A stretch of 64,000 bases of DNA from an uncultured Clostridia bacterium (GTDB lineage: Bacteria > Bacillota > Clostridia > Christensenellales > Borkfalkiaceae). The stretch is from contig CAMFEK010000005.1 in NCBI GenBank assembly GCA_945949395.1, forward strand, positions 26,680-90,679, written 5' to 3'. The notes below the pieces were generated by a model. That model ran no database searches. It was not told where the DNA came from and saw nothing but the letters and a program-made list of their open reading frames with translations. Numbering within the stretch: the stretch's first letter is position 1; each line of letters opens with the position of its first letter. Made by a program: the position numbers and the translations under genes. This document shows, in pieces, positions 59,614 through 64,000 of the stretch.

Positions 59614-61033
59614 AGGCTATGAAAACCTCTCGCACGAGCAACGAACGCTCGTAGAAACGGTACTTACGAACCTTGAAAACGGTACAGGTTTGTGGACACC
59701 CGGTTGGGAACAAGGTGTTCCCGTTTCGGGTAAAACAGGCAAAGCATATCACGGAATGAATAATTTGTTGCTTACGCTGATTTCTATGAATCGTGGTTAT
59801 ACGGATGATCGTTGGTACACCTTTAATCAGATTTCCAACAATGGTTGGAAGTTCAAAGGTAAAAGCAAAGGGCAAGGCGTATCCATTGAGTTCTTTGAAC
59901 TCAGAGATAAGGAAACGAAACAGCCTTTTGACGAAAGCGTGTTAGACGGAATGAGTGAAGAAGAACGCTCTGAGTATATGGACGAAAACGTGTATCCATT
60001 GAAGAAATACAGTACCGTATTCAACGCCGATCTCATTGACGGCGTACCCGAAAAAAAGAGGGTAGAACGGCAAGAGGTGGAAGTTTATTCCCGTGTGGAT
60101 GAGTTTTTGAAGAATTGGTCAGAGAAAGAAGCAACCATCATTTATGGCGGTAATGCTGCATTCTATCGTCCTTCCGACGATACCATTCACCTTCCGGAAC
60201 GAGAAAAATTCCGAACGGAAGAAGATCGAGTGAATACGAGCCTTCACGAAGTCGGGCATTCAACGGGGAGTAAAACGAGATTAAACCGTGATTTAACGGG
60301 AACGATGGGAAGCGAAAAGTATGCCATCGAAGAACTCAGAGCGGAGTTTGCGTCTATGTTTATCGCTCAGCAAATGGGCGTAAAGATGACGGAACGACAC
60401 TTGAACAATAACAGTGCATACATATCCGATTGGGCAGAAGTCATTAAAAAAGAACCCTCTATTTTGATCGCAGCAGTCGCAGACGCCGACAAGATCATGA
60501 AATATGTCTTGCAAAAAGAGAAAGAATTTGCGTCGGGAGAGAGTATAAGCCGTGGGGAAGAACAACAAACGAAAACCCCGATCAAAGAAGAAAAATCCGA
60601 CGTATATATGCCACCCAGCGAAGTGGCGGCGAAAGCGGTAGCGTTCAAAAGGGAAGCGATCGAAGGCGGTGGAGGCATCGAAACCTTGACCAGAATGAGT
60701 GATCGTGACGTTGTGGAACGAGCGATGAACGGTAAGGGAGCTGAAAAATTCAGCCAACTTTATAATGGGTTCTCACTACTTGGAAGTGAAGAAAAGGACG
60801 AACGTTCCTTGATGACGAGAATTGCAATGTACTGTTCAGGCGGAGAAGAACAGGCAGTCCGTGTCTATAAATCTTCCAAACAATATAAAGAAGATAAGCC
60901 GAATGCTTATTATTTACGCCTTGCTCAGCAAGCAATGGAGTTTGTGGCGAAGATCAAAAACGGACAAACAGAGAGAAAACCCGTATGGGAAACAGGCTCT
61001 CAAAGACGTTTTGGAAGAAACGCAAAAGTATAA
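59594..61033 (+). CDS. ardC: ArdC-like antirestriction protein with zincin domain (479 aa)
   Basis: N-terminal ssDNA-binding ArdC domain (GTGLWTPGWEQGVPVSGKTGKAYHGMNNLLL, about 20-60) followed by a zincin metallopeptidase domain with TSLHEVGHSTG (HExxH near 218), as in the N-terminal half of TraC/ArdC proteins that protect incoming DNA. After residue ~330 a linker leads to a helical C-terminal module (MSDRDVVERAMNGKGAEKFSQLYNG...) related to the end of the giant protein. ATG 59594 is chosen (SD AAGGAGG 8 nt upstream) over TTG 59591. Confidence 0.88.
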   Translation: MDKKEIKGYENLSHEQRTLVETVLTNLENGTGLWTPGWEQGVPVSGKTGKAYHGMNNLLLTLISMNRGYTDDRWYTFNQISNNGWKFKGKSKGQGVSIEFFELRDKETKQPFDESVLDGMSEEERSEYMDENVYPLKKYSTVFNADLIDGVPEKKRVERQEVEVYSRVDEFLKNWSEKEATIIYGGNAAFYRPSDDTIHLPEREKFRTEEDRVNTSLHEVGHSTGSKTRLNRDLTGTMGSEKYAIEELRAEFASMFIAQQMGVKMTERHLNNNSAYISDWAEVIKKEPSILIAAVADADKIMKYVLQKEKEFASGESISRGEEQQTKTPIKEEKSDVYMPPSEVAAKAVAFKREAIEGGGGIETLTRMSDRDVVERAMNGKGAEKFSQLYNGFSLLGSEEKDERSLMTRIAMYCSGGEEQAVRVYKSSKQYKEDKPNAYYLRLAQQAMEFVAKIKNGQTERKPVWETGSQRRFGRNAKV

Positions 61034-61060
61034 AGAAGAGAAATAAGGAGAATTTGAATT

Positions 61061-61450
61061 ATGGAAAAACAGGTAAAAATTACGGAAACGGTAGCAAAGG
61101 TAGCAGACATGATGGAAGACGAACAGAGAGGTATTTTCCTCAAAGCCCTCTACGATTACAACGCAAACGGCAAGGTTTATGACGGCAAGGACATCGTGGT
61201 ACAGGTGGCGTTTACCTTTGCAAAGAAGGAACTTGACGACCTCGAAAAGTACAGAATGTTCGGCAAGATCGGTGGTATGAAGTCGGGTGGTATGCGTAAA
61301 ACGGAAGCGTGTTGTCCTAAGGTAAGGGAAGTATTCATTCCCGGTGGTGACCTTGTGGATATTTTTTCCAAAGTTTTTGGTATCGTCACCGACGGTGAGG
61401 ATACCGATGAATCCACTGAATCTGCCGAAACCGGAGGTGCAAAATCCTAA
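61061..61450 (+). CDS. Element-encoded hypothetical protein (129 aa)
   Basis: Two-part protein: a helical start (VAKVADMMEDEQRGIFLKALYDYNANGKVYDGKDIVVQVAFTFAKKELDDLEKYR) that resembles the small helical domains of phage replisome-organiser-like proteins, then a Gly/Ser and acidic tail. SD AAGGAG 9 nt before the ATG. Sits directly before the oriT candidate. Function not assigned. Confidence 0.7.
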   Translation: MEKQVKITETVAKVADMMEDEQRGIFLKALYDYNANGKVYDGKDIVVQVAFTFAKKELDDLEKYRMFGKIGGMKSGGMRKTEACCPKVREVFIPGGDLVDIFSKVFGIVTDGEDTDESTESAETGGAKS

Positions 61451-61522
61451 AAAGGGTTCCCAAAAAAGATTGCGTAGCAAGGTTTTTAGGGAAGAGGAGA
61501 AGCAAGCAAAGAGGGTGATTTG

Positions 61523-61618
61523 CGTCGAGCAAAGCACCTTGTGCTTAGCTTCGACGAGGCAGGATAAGGAAAATGCACCCTACGGCATTTTCGATTTAAG
61601 CAAGCGGGAAACCCGCTT
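61523..61618. other. oriT: Candidate origin of transfer (oriT)
   Basis: Three inverted repeats in 96 bases without a gene. The first is an imperfect 15/16-bp arm pair (61523-61537 with 61541-61556). The second is perfect GAAAATGC (61569-61576)/GCATTTTC (61585-61592) around ACCCTACG. The third is perfect AAGCGGG (61602-61608)/CCCGCTT (61612-61618). The middle one carries ATAAGGAAAATGCACCCTA, whose TGCACCCT resembles the nic core TAAGTGCGCCCT of RSF1010/pIP501-type origins. It lies immediately upstream of the MobC-like and relaxase genes, the normal place for oriT. Confidence 0.6.
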
Positions 61619-61636
61619 CTTTGTTGGGAGTGAGAA

Positions 61637-62107
61637 GTGAGAGGAAAACGGAATACCGATCGCAAGGCGAAGAAGAGTATCACAATTGCCGATATGGACG
61701 TGTGGGATAGGATCGACAAAATAATGGCGACCTTTCCCGAATACGCCAAGAGCCAAAACAAGGTCTTAAACGACCTTATAGCGGCAGGACTTCCTGTGTT
61801 GGAAGATAGATTATTTGGAGAAGTACGATTGCCCGAAGAAGGACAAGCCGTGATGATTAGAAAGGATAGTGAAGAAACGGAGATGTTTTACGGACAGGTA
61901 GTTCGCTTGTTAAAAGAAATCAACCTGAACGCAAACATCAATAAGTCTATTCTAAGTTCTCTCTTCAACGGGCGAGCTGTAGAGCTAAAAGGAAAAGGGC
62001 TTTCTTCATTCAACTTCACGTCGGGAGCATTGGCAGATACGCCTGACTACCTCTCTGCTTATGAATGTAGGGAATTGAAAAAATTGCAGGAGGATAGCAA
62101 GAAATGA
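61637..62107 (+). CDS. MobC-like relaxosome accessory protein (156 aa)
   Basis: N-terminal basic segment and a ribbon-helix-helix-like part (KKSITIADMDVWDRIDKIMATFPEYAKSQNKVLNDLIAAGLPVLE), then a helical C-terminal part (LLKEINLNANINKSILSSLFN), the usual form of MobC/plasmid mobilisation accessory proteins. It would bind oriT and load the relaxase. GTG start 61637 with SD GGGAG; stop overlaps the relaxase start by 4 bases. Confidence 0.7.
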   Translation: MRGKRNTDRKAKKSITIADMDVWDRIDKIMATFPEYAKSQNKVLNDLIAAGLPVLEDRLFGEVRLPEEGQAVMIRKDSEETEMFYGQVVRLLKEINLNANINKSILSSLFNGRAVELKGKGLSSFNFTSGALADTPDYLSAYECRELKKLQEDSKK

Positions 62108-63411
62108 GTTTTCAGCCAATTGTGCTAAATATTCAATATACTCCTTATCGTTTGCCGAAGAATGCAACTCCACAGGAGATAGCTGCTCATGAAAATCGAC
62201 GAGCATTTTTTGATATGACAGGTGGTAAGAATATCTTTGACTATATCACAACGGACGATAAGCAAAAGGACCTCTATTCTTTTTACGACTATCTCCAAAA
62301 GACGGGTGGCGTGTTCAACGACAAAGGCAGGATTTTCCAAGAACCAGCTGAGGAAATGAAGGAACGGTTAAGACGAAACGAAGGGAATATCTATCACGGT
62401 TTTATCTCTCTGAATAAAGAGGAGTCGCATAAGATAGACTCGGTAGATAAGTGTATCGAGATGATCAAAAGAACATTCCCTTCCTTCTTGTCGGACGCAA
62501 GGTTTAATAAAGATAACATCGACTTGATGTGTGCTTTACATACCGACCGTCCCAATCATTTACATATCCATTTCGTATTCTGGGAGAAAGAACCAAAGTA
62601 TTTGGATAAGGATGGTAATCCGTGTTTCAGGCGAAAGAGTAAAATCGAAAAGAGAGCGATCAATAACTTTATGGTACGGCTCGGCTTGTTTCTCGATGAG
62701 GGTAAAGAAACCGTACATAAAACGAGAGATGAGGCGATTAGAGAGTTAAGGGGAATGACGTCATTCAAAGCACTGCGATATACCGACGAGGAGGTCATTA
62801 CCGAAATCCTCGCCTTAGCAAAGGAACTTCCGGAAAAGGGACGACTTTCGTATGGCAGTAAAGATATGGAGCCGTTCCGAGGGAGGGTAGATAAAATCGT
62901 GGCAATGCTACTTGCTACGAATAGGGAAGCTCGTAAAGCCGATGCCGATTTTCATCAAGCGGTGGAAGAACGTAGGCAGACGATCAAGAATATTTGCGGT
63001 AAGGATTATGCTTTTTCGGATAAGGGCGTAAGTCCCGAAAAGATGGATAAACCAACGTATCGTTTCCAAATAGACGAAAAGGAAATCACCATGATCGACG
63101 ACTTGGAAAACGATTATAAACGCCGACAAGGGAACTTGATCATCAATCTTGCAAAAGCAATCAAGCCTGAGTATTACGAACGAAAGAAAGGGAAGAAATA
63201 CAAGGCAAGTTGCAATACGCTGAAAAAGAGCCTAACCATATCCCGACGGAATGTGAACAGAATTATGAAAAAATTCTTTTCCTCATTCGGTCGTGAAAGT
63301 CGTTTGTTGGAACGAGATTTTTCTAACCGCTTGCATGAGATCGAAGAAGAAATGAAAAAAGAACGGGAGCAACAGGAAAATCAAAATAAAGGGAGAAACA
63401 GTAAAGAATGA
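62104..63411 (+). CDS. Relaxase (435 aa)
   Basis: The metal-binding histidine motif of relaxases is visible as LHTDRPNHLHIHFVFWEKEP (about 147-166), after a region with YHGFISLNKEES (about 97-108). A catalytic Tyr is probably in the first ~60 residues (several Tyr; not resolved). The C-terminal half is basic and helical. It nicks oriT and leads the strand into the recipient. I cannot place it confidently in a MOB family (MobL- or MOBP-like are options). Overlaps both neighbours by 4 bases; linked to the MobC-like and coupling genes. Confidence 0.82.
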   Translation: MSFQPIVLNIQYTPYRLPKNATPQEIAAHENRRAFFDMTGGKNIFDYITTDDKQKDLYSFYDYLQKTGGVFNDKGRIFQEPAEEMKERLRRNEGNIYHGFISLNKEESHKIDSVDKCIEMIKRTFPSFLSDARFNKDNIDLMCALHTDRPNHLHIHFVFWEKEPKYLDKDGNPCFRRKSKIEKRAINNFMVRLGLFLDEGKETVHKTRDEAIRELRGMTSFKALRYTDEEVITEILALAKELPEKGRLSYGSKDMEPFRGRVDKIVAMLLATNREARKADADFHQAVEERRQTIKNICGKDYAFSDKGVSPEKMDKPTYRFQIDEKEITMIDDLENDYKRRQGNLIINLAKAIKPEYYERKKGKKYKASCNTLKKSLTISRRNVNRIMKKFFSSFGRESRLLERDFSNRLHEIEEEMKKEREQQENQNKGRNSKE

Positions 63412-64000
63412 ACAGAAATGAAGCATTGAAGCATAAGAAGAAAAAATCAAATGCAGCTTCTATTGTAATGTGGTTCTTCATCGTTGCCTTCATCTGTGTT
63501 GTTGTGATGTTCTTGTTTGCTTCGTTTGGAGCAAAATCTATTCAAGAAATCTTGGATAACGAGAACTATTGGTACTCGATCGGGGTAGTCAACGGGTTGG
63601 TGATCATTGCCTACCTGTTAATGTATCGCATCGATGCCCAGAACATTGCGATGAATGAAAATGATTTGGAGGACACGGAATGGCTTACAAGTAAAAAACT
63701 AAAAAAACTCAAAGAGTTCACGGTAACGTCTTGGGGTAAGTTGGAAAGCGAAAACGATGAAATCGTTATCGGTGCTGAAAAGAAAGGTGGCGGTGCTGAA
63801 ATCATTTCAACGAGCCAGCTACACGCTTTGATCGTTGGTACGACGGGTTCCGGTAAGACAACGGGCTTTGTCGATCAGAACATTGAAGTGCTATCGCATA
63901 CGAAAGGAAAACCGAGCTTGGTTATCTCCGATCCTAAAAAGGAATTGTATGAAAAGCACGCAAAACAGCTCGAAAAGCAAGGCTATATTATCTCTATGTT
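63408..64000 (+). CDS. VirD4/TraG-family coupling protein, 5' part
   Basis: ATG 63408 overlaps the relaxase stop. About 197 codons are present before the window edge. Two membrane segments (about 20-45 and 57-77) are followed by the ATPase start with Walker A GTTGSGKTTGF (about 146-156) and VISDPKKELYEKHAK (about 173). This is the T4SS coupling-protein pattern (Walker A followed by DPKxEL). It recruits the relaxase-DNA complex to the conjugation channel. Confidence 0.93.
   Translation, partial: MNRNEALKHKKKKSNAASIVMWFFIVAFICVVVMFLFASFGAKSIQEILDNENYWYSIGVVNGLVIIAYLLMYRIDAQNIAMNENDLEDTEWLTSKKLKKLKEFTVTSWGKLESENDEIVIGAEKKGGGAEIISTSQLHALIVGTTGSGKTTGFVDQNIEVLSHTKGKPSLVISDPKKELYEKHAKQLEKQGYIISM

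Overview
The window comes from an endospore-forming member of the Bacillota (class Clostridia in character). Three spore genes (ypeB, sleB, spoIIR) sit at the left edge. The genes have Gram-positive Shine-Dalgarno sites, sigma-A type promoters and rho-independent terminators, and a glycolytic pyruvate phosphate dikinase is present. I cannot name the genus from the sequence.

Bases 1-20,550 are GC-rich core chromosome. On the minus strand lie spoIIR-sleB-ypeB (commitment to sporulation and spore germination), then a small XRE regulator (plus strand), mnmA, tRNA-Arg(CCG) and an orphan gene. Next come a TetR-controlled ABC-2 efflux operon ending in a membrane-flavodoxin fusion, a D-2-hydroxyacid dehydrogenase, an AEC-type permease, a Ca2+/Na+ antiporter, a heterodimeric ABC exporter, a ClC Cl-/H+ antiporter and ppdK. 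Several of these have good sigma-A promoters at exact 17-18 bp spacing.

Base composition drops sharply just after the ppdK terminators (about 20,550). From there to about 45,060 is an AT-rich accessory island. It opens with a zincin-type protein, a stretch of about 400 nt dense in hairpins (possible non-coding RNA), and a divergent Pin-type serine recombinase. The recombinase promoter lies between 14-bp inverted repeats. A long co-directional series (22,653-42,772) follows: TerY-like vWA protein, PP2C phosphatase and protein kinase with a zinc ribbon (a TerY-P triad), a small membrane protein, a PMCA-type Ca2+ ATPase, an AIM24/TIGR00266 protein, two TerD proteins, a TerD-like domain fused to another domain, and a transglutaminase-like protein. 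It continues with an EssC-like FtsK/SpoIIIE ATPase with an FHA-like domain, an EsaB/YukD-like ubiquitin-fold protein, WXG100 proteins, a probable type VII substrate with small partners and a DUF4176 protein, and a radical SAM enzyme. A Cys-rich 58-aa protein, a metallophosphoesterase and a WYL regulator come next. The arrangement suggests a phosphorylation- and calcium-linked stress system wired to a reduced type VII secretion apparatus. This is the most interesting part of the window.

From about 45,150 to the right edge the composition is intermediate and the genes are those of an integrative/conjugative element: LexA-like repressor, Com-like zinc finger, sigma-like regulator, small element proteins, and a 3,652-aa MutS-I/methylase/SF2-helicase/primase-like protein. 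An ArdC-type antirestriction protein, a likely oriT, a MobC-like accessory protein, a relaxase and a VirD4/TraG coupling protein cut by the window edge complete it. No integrase or attachment site is visible, so I cannot tell whether the Ter/type VII island is cargo of this element or a separate insertion.
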